A stretch of DNA of 64,000 nt from the NCBI GenBank assembly GCA_022661535.1, contig JAKULF010000020.1, positions 248,001 through 312,000 of the forward strand. The letters run 5' to 3'. Below, in pieces: positions 1 to 11,805 of the stretch. The stretch comes from Eutypa lata. Taxonomy: Eukaryota > Ascomycota > Sordariomycetes > Xylariales > Diatrypaceae. The position numbers and the translations under genes were made by a program. Every line of letters begins with the position of its first letter. Positions within the stretch are counted from its first letter, which is position 1. Under the pieces are notes generated by a model. The model had not been told where the DNA came from, searched no databases, and saw nothing but the letters and a program-made list of their open reading frames with translations.

Positions 1-732
1 TTCGAATTCTTTTTTTCCTACCTACCCCAATATTTCCCCCCACTTTAAACGCCGATAACTAGCTAGCACTACTTTAATCCCCCACAGCTCGCGTTACCTT
101 ACTCCGAAAACCGCGTCTAAAATCCATCCAAGTCGTCCAGTCATATGTGAAGAATATCCCTGTTTAACATATTAAGCGCGGCTATGACCGGATAACCACT
201 CCTTTAGCTCCAAAAAAGAACCCAATTAGTTAATTTACATCTCCATTTAACTACATTTTACTCGGGGTTGACAGCCGGCCGCTCGAAAAATTATCACCGG
301 CGTAGAAATGACCCACGCACGCAATACGGTTCTTTCTTGTCTGACTCTGAACCCTCCCGTCTTAGTCTCAGTCTCAGTCTCAGTCTCTACCTCTCTCTCT
401 GTCCTGTCTGTCTGTTCTCCCTGAAGTTCGGATGAAGGAAGGAAAAGTGAACCCACACTAATAATAAACCATACCCCCAATACAATACTAAGCTTTCCAA
501 GTTAGCCGAACGAAGCTCCTCAATTGGCTTTATGGCTGCTTCGGTACCTACCTCTGCTGTGACTGATTTCTCTCCGTCTTTACTCTTCCTTGACCGGTCG
601 TCTCTCTCTCTCTATCTTCCCCCCTCCGATTGAAGTCCTAAATTAGATAGATAGAAAGAAAGAAAGAAGGAACCACATTAGGGATGCACTACCTCCCGAG
701 TACTAGCAGTACATAAAAAAATTTCGACCGAC
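1..732. other. intergenic/upstream region of the carrier gene
   Basis: No coding region is supported here. The stretch holds pyrimidine-rich microsatellites (imperfect CTCAGT repeats near 360-390 and a CT run near 600-615) typical of fungal promoters. It ends at the carrier ATG at 733. The short minus-strand reading frame at 247-480 is made of these simple repeats and shows no protein features. Confidence 0.5.
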
Positions 733-2049
733 ATGAGTTCCGTGCCGACGATGACCGAGACAACCCCCCCTCCTCCTAAGCCGGTAGCGGCGCCTACCAC
801 CATCGCCGCCGCCGCCGCCGCCGCAAAACCGCAACTCGAGGAGAAAAAGAAGAAGGCGGCGGCGGCCCACGATCGGATCATCTATCCATTCTGGTTCGGA
901 GGCAGCGCCAGCAGTATGGCCGCATGTGTTACACATCCCCTGGATCTCGGTACGTGCTCCCTTCTCCTTTCTGCCCCTGTTTCCTCCTCCTAGCAACCAC
1001 AAAAATATTGGATATGTTCAGCCGTTATGTTCCATATATGCATATATATAGGATGATAAACCAGCCAGCCAGTCAGTCAGCAAGTAGCTAACCCAGATAA
1101 TTCGCCCCCACCACAGTCAAAGTGCGACTCCAGCTCCGCTCCGGCGACGCCCCTAAGAACATGAGCGGCACCTTCGTGCACATCGTGCGAAGCGAAGGGA
1201 TCCGGGGTCTCTACAGCGGCCTAACGGCGTCGCTCCTGCGGCAGATGACGTACTCCACCGTGCGATTCGGCGTATACGAGGACCTCAAGCGGCGCCTAAC
1301 GCCGGCGGACAGCCCCCAGCAGCCGTCGCTCGCGGTGCTGATCGGGCTATCCTCGTTCTCGGGGGCGCTGGGCGGGGTCTCGGGGAACGCGGCGGACGTG
1401 ACGAACGTGCGGATGCAGCAGGACGCGGCGCTCCCCCCCGGGCGCAAGTTCGGGTACCGGAACGGGCTGCACGGGATGTGGCGGATGCTGGCGGCGGAGG
1501 GGCCCCGGAGCTGGTTCCGCGGCGTCGGGGCCAACAGCATGCGCGCCGCCCTCATGAACGCGAGCCAGCTCGCGTCGTACGACTCCTTCAAGGCCGTGCT
1601 CGTGGCCCGCACCTCCCTCGGCGACACCACCGCCACCCACTTCGCCGCGTCGCTGCTCGCCGGCTTCGTCGCCACCACCGTCTGCTCCCCCGTCGACGTC
1701 ATCAAGAGCCGCGTCATGAGCGCGTCGCACCAGCAGGGCATCGCGCATTTGCTCGCCGAGATCTACGCTAAGGAGGGCGTCACTTGGATGTTCAAGGGCT
1801 GGGTTCCGGCCTTTTTGCGATTGGGACCGTGAGTTTTTCTGTTTTCTTTGTTTCTCTCTTCCTCTCACCCTTTTTTAAATAAAGAAAAAGAAAAGGAAAG
1901 GAAAAGAAGAAGAGAAGAGAAGTTCGCCTCCTATTCGAGAATAATAATGACTAACACACACTTCTTCCCCCAGACAAACGATCTGCACATTCCTATTTTT
2001 AGAAGCTCACCGGACGGCTTATAGAAGGTTCAAGGGCATAGATGACTGA
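733..2049 (+). CDS. DIC1: mitochondrial dicarboxylate carrier
   Basis: Three exons, 733-949, 1117-1828 and 1974-2049, encode 334 residues; phases match at both junctions (donors GTACGT and GTGAGT, acceptors CAG). The protein has the three-repeat mitochondrial carrier fold with signatures PLDLVKVRLQ (spanning intron 1), NAADVTNVRMQ and SPVDVIKSRVM. The second signature has Ala in place of the usual Pro, which I recall as typical of fungal DIC1-type carriers. The C-terminus QTICTFLFLEAHRTAYRRF also fits. The family exchanges malate or succinate for phosphate across the inner membrane. The N-terminus is unusual: a Pro/Ala-rich stretch, an eight-alanine run and a Lys cluster before the first helix (about residues 1-55). 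Family assignment is firm; substrate is inferred from the family. Confidence 0.9.
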
Positions 2050-3066
2050 ATTCCTTCTTTTTTTTCCCACCTCTTGTTTCTTTGTTTCTCCCTCGGCATT
2101 GGCTGGCTGGATGATAAACTAGGTGCCTATTAGATTATTAGACTTGGGAGGCGGAGGCTTGTTTTTCTCCTTCTTCTCCTGCGGGGGGTTTTCCCCCCTT
2201 TTCCTGTCCAGTCTCCTCTCATCCTGTCTGGACGCACATACGCACATACACACACATACATCATACAAACCTGATATAGATTTTCTCTTTTTTTTTTATT
2301 ATCTAAGTAGACGATTGGGAGACTGGATGCGAACCAACTGGATATATATATTACACCTGGTTGGCATGCATTATGACGGCGTTAAAGGGGATAGGGTAGG
2401 TAGGTAGATAGGTTGGTAGGAAATATGGTTTTGTCATTTACTTACTCTGCAGAGCTTGCTGCCATCAAGATCGCAGGCATTTCTTATTGTTAAATCAACG
2501 CTTTGGAGTTAGTTATACTACTCTCAAACTAGAAACATAAATCACAAATAGAGCTGTTTATTCTGCATAAGGTTCGGTTGGATGACTTCCAGACTTGTCT
2601 TCTTCTTTTCTTTATTTTTTTGTCTTCCGAATTTTTGACCCTGAAAAAATCTCGCTTTCTACTCTCTTAGTAGGTAATAGGTAGGTAGCTAAGCTACTCT
2701 GGCTGTCTGGTGAGCCAGTGACTTCCATACATACAATAGAAGCATGCCTGCCTGCCTGTCATTCATACGCCGATATGATTTGTGTGCCTAAATTCTTTTT
2801 TTGAGAATATCCCCAAAACTCCATTACTTTGTTTGTGTATGTGCGCGCGCGCGCCAGTCAAACCGGGTAGGAAGATCATGCTGGGTGCTGTGCTGGAGGA
2901 CAACTTTGTCCCCCATCGAGGCATCTTCTAATAATATAGTGGTAGTACAAGGCAGCAGCCATATGGCATCCACCTGCCTGAGTGATAGTAGTAGTGGTAG
3001 AAAGCAAGCAAGAAATAAGGCCTTATTGAAAACTTCCATCTTCAGCTTTCAAATAACCTTGCTCTC
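2050..3066. other. intergenic region between convergent genes
   Basis: This lies between the 3' ends of the carrier (+) and RPB3 (-) genes and presumably holds both 3' UTRs. It contains T-rich runs, a short CACA repeat near 2240-2265, GGTAGGTAG repeats near 2395-2420 and a CG alternation near 2842-2853. No reading frame here has protein-like composition. Confidence 0.5.
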
Positions 3067-4287
3067 TCACCAACCACCAGAACCAGAGTTACCGTACGGC
3101 GTGCCGTACGAAGTAGCACCTCCACCCCACGCGCTCACATTGCCACCGGCACCACCACCGCCGCCGCCATTACCATAGGGCGTGGTGTAGCCCTGCTGCT
3201 GGTCCTGCCACCCGCCGCTAACATCCATATCCGGACTCCGCGGGCCCTCGTACTCGCCGTTCATAGCGGAGTCGCCGTCGCCCAGGCCCTGGATCAGCGT
3301 CGCCAGCTTGCGTTGCAGTTCCTTGATACCCTCTTGGATGATGCCGTCCGGCTCGATGTTGCCCGCTCCCTCGACCTGGAAGTAGAATCGCGCGGGCACG
3401 GCGTCGTAGTCGAATGGCTCACCCTCGGCTGGGGGGTCTTCCCACGCTGCGTACTCGCTCTTCGGCCTAGATCATATAACCGTCAACCATTTTTGTCTCT
3501 TGGACAAAACATCATTCATTCACCATTTCCAATGTACTTTCATCGCTGAGAAGAGAGGGATATACGGAATGAATACGCACCACTCGCTCTCGGCATCGTT
3601 CTCGTACCACAGGTCCAGGTGGTGTAGCTTGTTATGGGGATCGTACTCGAAGCCGACGGCGGCGGTGGGCGCCCACTTGGCGTGCTCCTTGGCGATGCCC
3701 TTCTTGGCGACGCAGGTGAGCTTGAGCTCCTGGTCGCGGCGCAGCTTGCAGATGAGGGAGCCCTGGCCGTCGGGGTCGGTGATGACGGGGTTCCCGATGA
3801 AGTTGCTGGGGCGGTCGTGGCCGACGATCAGGTCGCGCGCGTACACCTTCATGACCTCGTCCGACGTGCAGCGCGCGTGCAGGGTCAGGGTGACGCTGCA
3901 CCGGCCGCACGACTGGTCGCAGTCGCAGTCCCGCGAGTAGTTCATCTGGTCGATCTCCCGCGAGTCCAGCGGGATCAGCCCCAGCCGGTGCGCGATGAAC
4001 TCGTCGGCGAGGACCGACGTGTTGATCTCGATCTCCACGAGGTCGATCGCGATGGTCGGGACTTCGGCTTGGATCACGCGCCGCAGGGAGTTCGCGAACG
4101 ATAGGTCGACGTTGCTTAGTTCGAAGTTGACGTGCGTGTTATCTGCCTGTGTTTGGTCAATAGGTAATGGGAGATGGTTAGCAAGAAGGTATTGTTGTTG
4201 TTTCTATATGACATCACCTACAGCTGAGATCTTGACTGAGGGTCCCAAAGCCTCGCCATCCATCATCATGGTATCGTACTGATCCAT
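3067..4287 (-). CDS. RPB3: DNA-directed RNA polymerase II subunit RPB3
   Basis: Three exons on the minus strand, 4287-4222, 4146-3581 and 3466-3067, encode 343 residues; all phases fit, and intron 1 has a CTAAC branch site. The protein matches yeast Rpb3 throughout: the alpha-like motif [20 protein letters not shown], then [14 protein letters not shown], the zinc-binding cysteine cluster [10 protein letters not shown], and [13 protein letters not shown]. Rpb3 pairs with Rpb11 to form the assembly platform of RNA polymerase II in the nucleus. The C-terminal tail (about 80 residues) is Gly/Tyr/Gln-rich and low complexity, as in yeast but longer in glycine runs. The start codon is followed by [15 protein letters not shown], a short acidic leader. 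Confidence 0.96.
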
Positions 4288-4978
4288 CTTGAGGTACTGT
4301 TCGCAGTGGGAAACCACTGGTAGTGGAATCCTAGGAAATTACACAATACAGGGTCTGAATTGAAGGAAAGAGAGTATTACGAAGTAGGCACAGTCAATAG
4401 GGCACAGGTAGGTGTTGTTGAGACGCTGCTTTGTGGCAGTCGTCGAGTAGAATAAAAAGTAATGAATGGATGAATGAATGGATGAATAACTTAATAAGTT
4501 CGTACCTAGGTACCTGCTGTATGTATGTATGTATGAATGAATGAACGCGGCTGAAAAGTCAAGGTTACCTAAACCTTGCAAGGTACTTCGCTGTACGGGT
4601 TGTGGCTCCTGTGGCTTGATTGACTGTGCAAGCTGACGACAGAAAGTGGCATAGACTCCGCACTGTACTACACATAAATTGATGCTGATTTGCCAATTGT
4701 GTAGTTATTCTCACAGTGCGAAATCAAGGACGATGTCCATTATTCTAACAATCAACAGCTTGCCGTCGTTTCCCAGTGAAAAGACGGTACCAGTTGCAGG
4801 CTTCTTCCAATCTTCTGGTAATAATTGATTGCTGCCTATAAGTACCTACATATGAATAGTCACACCCGGCCAAAGCCTTCCGGAATTGACAAGGACATTC
4901 CGGGGAAGGATAGATGCCATAAAAGGGGTAGCCGGGGCGGTGTTACTTACGCCGGCTGTATGAAGTATCTACATATTC
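4288..4978. other. intergenic region, RPB3 promoter side
   Basis: This is the upstream region of RPB3 (-) and the 3' flank of the phosphatase gene (-). It holds a GAATGGAT/GTATGTAT simple repeat near 4460-4540 and no supportable coding sequence. Confidence 0.45.
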
Positions 4979-6866
4979 CTAATATCCAGCCGGTTCATTG
5001 CTCATCGTGGCCGACAAACCACCCAAGTTAGAATTACACGCATATTTCCAATTTCTAGGAGTAAACTTGTCCACGATAGACTTGAATGCCGACTGGTATT
5101 TACAGAGTGAATGTCAGTGGAGGCATCTCGGGTACAAGGGAAGGGGCAAGCTAAGCTTACCAGCGTGCAAAGACTCGCATCCCCATCAAAATGCTTCCCT
5201 TCGGCCCGACATCCGGGGATCGTCATGATGCGGTCATTATATCGGACTCTCACGAAATATTCGTCTAGTTCTTGTACCTCCTCCGTCGTGAGTTTCTTGA
5301 CTGGGCGTCGTCCGATGTCGAGCGGCTCGCCCGTATCTCCCTGATCGGTGGTTGAAGTCAAGCTGGTGGTATCATCCCTCTCTAACCACCGCCGCCCGCC
5401 TTCGTTCATGCTTAGGGAAGACGTTCGCCTCTTGCGAAATAGTTCAAAGATGATGTGGCTGGTGAAGGGTGGCCACTTCTCATTGTCATCAAGACAGCCA
5501 AGGCTTGCTAGTACTACGCCAATGGTACGATCGTGACAACCTAAGAGGGATAGCCTCGGCGGGCGCTTGACTGCACGGTAGGATCTCGCAGTATATTGTA
5601 TCTCCGATTCCACTCTACTTGGTCAACCATCTTCAGGGCTATGTCTCCCACCAGCTGGCCTATACCAAGCATTCGTAGTTCCCGAGAAACAGCATAGCCG
5701 CGAAACATCTGGTCGACCACGATGCGGTCGATGACTTCGCGCACCCGTTCGTCGTAGAATTCGTCGGGAAGCCGAGTCTCGGGCCCATGGGCAAGTGTTG
5801 CATGGATGGAGTCCATGACAGCCGATAAACTAGGCCGAGACTCCACAGCCAGGGCTTTGTTGCCAGGCATCCATTTGCCCAGCTTTTCAGACAGATATTT
5901 CATGTCGTCACTTCCGTTCCACTTCTCTGCAGCTCCCTGAGAAAATGCTCTAGTCAGCTCAGCGAGCCTGGCACACGATTTGGGGCTTGGTAGCAACGTC
6001 TCCTCCGCCCGTGAGCGCATGGCAATATCCCAGGGAGCCGACGTCCGGTTCGTACCCGAAGGATAAAGGCCATGTAAGATCTGCTGCACCGACTCGACGA
6101 CTCGCGGCACTTCCGTTGTCCGTACATAGAGCATTCTGGCATCTAATAGATGCTTTGGCAACTTCTGGGCGTTAATTGGGTCGCCACTACGCGGCAGGGT
6201 CATGCTAGGATGTTACCAAGCTTAGCTGGTCGACATAAAGCCGGCGCAACCACTTGCCGAAGGCAAGGGAGGTTTCCCGTCCTTTGTCAGTGAGCTCTCC
6301 AGGCATGCTATAGAATGCTGTCAGGACATGCGCCTCGGAATCATGCCCAGGGACGGGCGAGACTCACTCACATACCAGATGCTGTTGGTCTCACCACCTG
6401 GTCCCTGTGCGGGAATCGATCGCCCGTCGGGTCTAGTTGTCTCTAGGCATCTCTTCCAAGTCATAGATTCCCATCTAAAGCCGTCCTGGGTACCTGCCAT
6501 GATGACCTGGGTAAACCGCTGAGCCGCGCTGCAATACGGCCAATCTGTGGCTGTCAGCGACCGAACGCGCGGCAGCTACTTTCAGCTTTCCTCACTTACA
6601 GGGAGACAACCCAGTCTAATGCCAGATTGAGAAGTCAGTACAGCAGCGAAGACATTAGGAGCCGCGCTGACTTATACTTACATTCTGAAAACGGGGCCAT
6701 ATTGGGGTTCGCTCGCCATGACGGACGAGCTGATTCCTCGCGGCGGTCAGTATCGAGCGCCCAGTGAATGAGGTATAGAATAAGGAGAACAAACAATCTG
6801 CACTTGTTCAATATTTAGCCCACCTGGACAAGCCAGAGCTATCGTTGCGCTAGGGATAGACGTCAT
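4979..6866 (-). CDS. histidine acid phosphatase (branch 2, ACP6-like)
   Basis: Eight exons: 6866-6795, 6729-6682, 6615-6600 (a 16-nt microexon), 6544-6376, 6307-6217, 6164-5619, 5565-5161 and 5092-4979, giving 486 residues. The catalytic RHGERTP motif follows intron 1, and the proton-donor HD motif sits in GCHDRTIGVVLASLG near the C-terminal third. GELTDKGRETSLAFGKWLR and the C-terminal IPGCRAEGKHFDGDASLCTL are also typical of this fungal phosphatase family. The weak point is the sixth intron (5618-5566): it needs an AAG acceptor and lacks a clear branch site. Without it the frame breaks between KMVDQV and RLSLLGCHD. So either this is a non-canonical intron or the gene carries a frameshift. 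I see no clear signal peptide; the start is chosen because it gives a phase-0 junction immediately before RHGERTP. Substrate is unknown. Confidence 0.8.
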
Positions 6867-7361
6867 GGCGATAAGGCTGAGTTGAAAACAGTTGGGTTGG
6901 GCGGTTTGAGGAATTGAGTGGTTAACGACCTCTTAACATCGATTGGTGCATAAGTAGCTAATATGCAACTACCAGGCAACCAGGTACATATTTGATATTG
7001 TGTAGCATCAGCACCCCATATCACTCTTGCAGTTCTAACTGAGCAGTTCCTCTTTCCACTTGTATAATTCATCAATATAGAGTTTCAAGCAGGCACGACT
7101 TTTAAAAGGAAGCTAAGTCCCGTGGCTCTAACACATCAAAGACATGTCATTCTGTTTCACCTCCGGCACTGTTTACACTATCATGGCCAAGATACTTATA
7201 TAAGTATTACAAAGAATCATCTACTCTTCCATATGTCACTCGCTTCCATGCTATAATTTCTATCCGTACCAGCACATACAAAATCCCATGTCTACTACCA
7301 TCTCCCCACTACCACCACCACGAAGCAACAAGAGGCTAGGTTCCGGAAAGCAGGACGGACA
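6867..7361. other. shared upstream region of divergent genes
   Basis: About 500 bp separate the phosphatase start (-) from the small orphan gene start (+), so it likely holds both promoters. I saw no strong TATA box or repeat. Confidence 0.4.
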
Positions 7362-7840
7362 ATGATCTTCGCCCCCGAGTGTAAGGACAACACAACCAAT
7401 CAACCAACCAACCACAAAACATAATAACGCAGACGATGAGAAACTAACCAAGATTCTACCCTATTACAGCAGTCCAAAGCAGGCGGCTCGTAGCTATCTT
7501 GCTCCACGCCATCCTGGCGGATTACTGTCTGACCGACATCGAAGACATAAACGACCCGGACGCGGGCATGGACCCCACAGCCTACATGAGGATCGGGGGA
7601 CAGGCCATGACGAATTTTTACCTCTGCTCGAGAATGGGGATGCGCCTGCTGCTCCGCGCCGAGGACGAGCACATCAACCACAGCGACGACATCATTGAGC
7701 AGGTTGGATTTGGACGGTACATCCAGATCCAAGAGGCGCTCTGGTTCCTGGATGACATTTATGAAGGCCTTTTCCACCTCCTGCTTTATTACGAGAGACA
7801 CATGCCTGGGGTCTTCAGCAGGGTGGCAGATGCAATATAG
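7362..7840 (+). CDS. small orphan protein, two exons
   Basis: The model is 7362-7380 joined to 7470-7840, 129 residues. The intron has a good donor (GTAAGG), a CTAAC branch site and a TTACAG acceptor, and phase 1 is kept (E-S junction), giving MIFAPESVQSRRLVAILLHA at the start. The protein is compact, with balanced composition and likely helices (hydrophobic ILLHAILADY, then EALWFLDDIYEGLFHLLLYY). There is no signal peptide, long membrane segment or motif I recognise. Support is intron quality plus phase agreement, not homology. An alternative is that it is the 3' part of a longer gene. Confidence 0.5.
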
Positions 7841-8733
7841 AGAAGAAGTTTATGTGCGGTCTTCACAGTGGCGAATCTTCGCGCGGATGACAAAGTCTTG
7901 GTGGACGGGCTGGACAGCGTCTAGGTATTAGGTAGATAACTAGTTGAATTCAATCAGCGTTCCCTTGATTCGATATATTTAGTCTTTCAAAGGTCACTAT
8001 CCACGTAGGCAATAATGGATATTGAACAGTGAGTTTACTATAGCAAATATAATAGGTAATATCACAAGAATCCGATTGATTACGTTCAAGTCTTCGGCCA
8101 GCTGATTTGGGGTGACGTTTAATTAATGTCTCCCTCGTTTTGGCCTCTTATTGCCTTTTTGTCATTTTGACTTGGGGCTGATTTATCGTCACCCTCGCCT
8201 GGCTCACCCCCCTTCTTTTGAGTGCATACTTACTTCGGATGATTGTTCTCAGCCCATTTTAGGGAAATGTTGCCACCAGCTTTCTTTCAAATTGTATATC
8301 ATCATCACCATTTCTAAACTCACAGTTCTTTAGTATGACCAAGCCGTTTTATATAGTGTCGGAGAATATCCAAAGTGGTTAGCTTTGCAACTGATGGATA
8401 AAATACATAAAGGGGGTTTGCTACTGGCAGATCATTTTGATTTGATCTTTCTTTGCTGGTTGATAAAATCTCCAGGAATTTCGAGGGGAGTGAAACTTAA
8501 CAAGATATATCCTACAAACTGGAACAATCTGCATATCATAACATGTATACAAAGCCATATTAGGATTAAATTGGCGAGTTTCGATAGGAATATGAACCTA
8601 ATTTCGGCCAGGGGCAAAAACACAAAGTCCGTATTATTATCCACTCACATTTATACCAGGCCGATTTAAAAGAACATAAAGCACTATACAAGAGACGACA
8701 TTCCTCCATCTTGCCCACCACGCAATCTCGCAC
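7841..8733. other. intergenic AT-moderate region
   Basis: This separates the 3' ends of two small convergent genes. Short open frames on both strands near 8385-8670 overlap each other antisense and lack protein-like composition, so I do not call them. No repeats were seen. Confidence 0.4.
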
Positions 8734-9604
8734 TCAGTTATCTTCACTGTTTGTATCCCTCGTAGCACTGCTCTCATCATCCGAAGGCTCCTCCTCTTCC
8801 AATACTTCACGGTGCTAGTAATATAGCTAGCAGTTAGCAAATACCGATTGAAGACTATGTGTTTCAATTTAAACGTACCACTTTGCGAAAGCAGTCTAGA
8901 AGATCTTCTAACGCCTTCGCGGTACGCTCCGCGGCTTTAGCATGGCGTTCCGCAGCGGCGATTTTCCGCTCCTGTCGTTCGATGACTGGGTCGACGGGAG
9001 CGGCGGAAGGCTGCGCTGCCGTAGGCTGGGCGGATGATTGCATGGTAACCTGTTTCTTGGCCCGGGTCTTGGCCCGGAGGACCTTCCTCACCGCTGCCTG
9101 GGCCTCAAAGGTAGTGGTCTAAATAGGATCGTTCACGTTAGCGTGAGGCGGCCGTTGTGATAACCACCTACTTATGGTGAAGAAAACCTACATACAGTAG
9201 GCAAGCTGCCGTTATTTTTTCTCAATGCAGAAGCGAGTCGAATGGCGCGGGCCTTGAGCGGACCGGAGGGCTAGTATAACGTTAAGCATGTGGTTAATAC
9301 TTTAAGTAGTTACCCCCCAGTTTGGACAGCCGAGGTGGATAACTAACTAGAGAGAAGAGATGCGCAACTTACAGGAACGCAAGCCTTGTTTTCATCCAGG
9401 CAGAGTTGACATTTACTAGAAGCCGCTATACTTCGGTCAGTGGTTTCTTCCCCCGTCAACCCAGTAACGTAGGGTTTAAGCAACAAGGGAGATAATCTCT
9501 AGATACATACACTGGTCGGCTCCCGAACATGTAGGTGCGGTGCCACTAGCCCAATACGCCATGGGCCAAATACAGCGACGGCATGGAATAGCACGGTTAG
9601 TCAT
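8734..9604 (-). CDS. orphan protein with Cys-cluster motif and coiled coil
   Basis: Five exons, 9604-9511, 9425-9373, 9270-9196, 9118-8879 and 8814-8734, give 180 residues. All four introns have good donors (GTATGT, GTAAGT, GTATGT, GTACGT) and TAG acceptors, and all phases agree. The N-terminus carries CRRC at residues 8-11, another Cys about 15 residues on, and a second cluster KCQLCLDENKACV spanning intron 1, so it may bind zinc. I recall this Cys spacing from uncharacterised accessory-genome proteins of filamentous fungi, with no known function. The middle is basic (AKTRAKKQ), then an Ala/Glu/Lys-rich heptad-like stretch (about residues 120-153) suggests a coiled coil, followed by an acidic tail EEEEPSDDESS. 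An upstream ATG at 9742 is possible. Confidence 0.6.
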
Positions 9605-10954
9605 AGTAGTGGCGAGAGTGGCTGTTATTGGTGTTACACCGATGGATTTGACGTTAAATCTACTTGACCCATGGAATGGACTGGTGTATGTAAGTACGTC
9701 AACGCATCGACGCGTCTTGTATGGTGAAATATATGGATTCAACTAAGGCCCGTGCTTTCCCCTGTCCTATTACTAGGTGACTGCTGGAAACACTTAGTAT
9801 ATGCTACAACTTGCCCAGGACTACGCTATATTTATTTGTATAGACACGCTACAACCAGCTAAATATGGACATAATAGACATTCACGATGGCTTCAAAGCC
9901 GTGAGTGGCTATAGCGAGTGAGGATCCAGTGCGTGGACTTGGCAGTGCAGCAATTTGGTGTACGGCGTGGACGTGGTGGAGTTTTAAGGAGATCTAAACG
10001 ATACGATTCCGATGTTCTGAGGGGTCTCAAAGATAAGAATAACTGTCCGAAGGAAGTTTCAATCCTATCCCCAGAGGGGACGAGCCAGGTGCTGGCGACA
10101 ATTCAGCCTCGAGGATGAAAGCGAATTAGACTGAGAATTAGACTGAGGACACGGAGCTTGAGGCAAACAACAATTTATAGCGAGATACGTAGCGGGCCTG
10201 TCTTCCCCCAGAGCCTATCTGACGACCCCTGAGCTCTAGACATTCCATTAATAGAGGGCTTCTCTTGAAAGCTTGGGTTGAAAGCTCAAGTTCGGGTTTA
10301 CTTCAAGGGAACCACAAAGGCTCAAGCATAACTCCGATCATCTACTTCCTCATGCTGCCTCCAAAAGGCAAGAAGGTGGTAGGCGGTATCCAACTAGTAA
10401 GTCTTGTTGATGATATGGAAGGTCTTAAATTGTATACTGATCTATTTTCAGGGGCTGCACTAGATGCTCGCAAGTACTTGAGCCTAGATATACATCGGTA
10501 ATTTCTCCTTGAGCCCTTGTGGGTTGAATAAGAATACCATATATCCTCATAGTCATAGATCCGATAGTCTCCCTCAGACCATACTAAACTATGGCAATTA
10601 TGAGAGTAAATTAATAAGTCGTAAGAAAACTTCACATGTCCTCCCATGGGAGTGAGCTCATGGGTACTTTGGACGATGACGTACATACTTACGGTTTACT
10701 CTAGGGCGGCGTGGGCGGTGACCCGTTTCGTTGATCAGCCCCTCTAAAGATTTGACCGGCAGAATTTAATTACGGCACGTGCACAGGCAAGTTACTGAGA
10801 GCTCTTGGCCCGAAAAATTCATGCGGGCGCTTTCGGATTCAATTTTAAGTAGCATTTTCATCATTGTCTTTATGCCCCCATCATCGTATTGATATAATTT
10901 AGAATACGTTCTTTTTTCTCTCTCTCTCTCTCTTGCAGCTTCCCGTGTCTCACA
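9605..10954. other. intergenic region, no gene supported
   Basis: About 1.35 kb upstream of the GrpE gene. Short frames exist at 9918-10118 (+) and 10265-10501 (+) but have no recognisable motif, splice support or composition bias, so I leave them uncalled. A CT-rich tract ending in TTGCAG (about 10911-10938) lies just before the GrpE ATG and could be a promoter pyrimidine tract or the acceptor of a 5'UTR intron. Confidence 0.4.
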
Positions 10955-11805
10955 ATGTTAAGACAGGCTCTCTCCACATCTTCCAGAGCTCTACGCTCCA
11001 GTTCAAGATCATTAGTCCAAAGACCATCAATAAGATCCCAACTATCACCCGCACCAATAAGATCTGCTTTGTTGGCACCAAGAGCAGCACGATGGTATAG
11101 CGAACAAGTGGATACAGCTGCAAAGAAGGAAGGAGAGACGTCGCAGGCTGAGGCACAAGCAGAGACGACACAGAGCGCTAAAGATGCCGCGAAACCAGAT
11201 GTCGACTCCGAGCTTAAGAAGAAGTTAGAAATAAAGGAGAAGGAGGTTGTTGAGTGGAAGGTCAGTTAGATTTTTAATAACGCCCCTCTAATTCGTTTTT
11301 TTTTTAATACTCACATCACCCCACACAGGACAAATACCTCCGATCCGTCGCCGACTTCCGCAACCTCCAGGACCGGACACAGCGCGACATGAAGGCGGCC
11401 CGGGACTTCGCCATCCAGAAGTTCGCCAAGGACCTAGTCGACAGCGTCGACAACCTAGACCGGGCCCTGATCATGGGGCAGGAGAAGCTGAAGCCGGCCG
11501 CGACCGAGAAGGCGGAGGCGGGGGCGGAGGGAGAGGAGGTCGTGAACGAGGACCTCAAGAACTTCTACGAGGGCGTCAAGATGACCGAGACGAACATGCT
11601 GCAGACGCTGCAGAAGCACGGCCTCGAACGCTTCGACCCCGAGGGCCACAAGTTCAACCCCAACGAGCACGAGGCCACCTTCATGACCCCCATGCCCGAC
11701 AAGGAGGACAACACCGTCTTCCACGTCCAGCAGAAGGGCTTCAAGCTCAATGGCCGTATTTTGCGGGCTGCCAAGGTCGGCGTTGTTAAGAACGCCTCGT
11801 CATAA
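10955..11805 (+). CDS. MGE1: mitochondrial GrpE-type nucleotide exchange factor
   Basis: Two exons, 10955-11260 and 11329-11805, encode 260 residues, joined in phase 0. The N-terminus is an Arg/Ser-rich, acid-free presequence of about 45 residues (MLRQALSTSSRALRSSSRSL) ending near ARWYSEQ, as expected for matrix import. Next comes a charged linker rich in Ala, Glu and Lys. The GrpE core has the long helix motif KYLRSVADFRNLQDRTQRD and the beta-domain segment VFHVQQKGFKLNGRILRAAKV. Mge1 releases ADP from matrix Hsp70 (Ssc1) during protein import and folding. Length and motifs agree with the family. Confidence 0.95.

Noticed and set aside
1211..1868. Long minus-strand open frames opposite the carrier gene
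   Set aside because: They are antisense shadows of a GC-rich coding exon; the sense frame has clear carrier motifs.
10265..10501. A 78-residue plus-strand frame
   Set aside because: No motif, no splice partner found, and a minus-strand frame of similar quality overlaps it.
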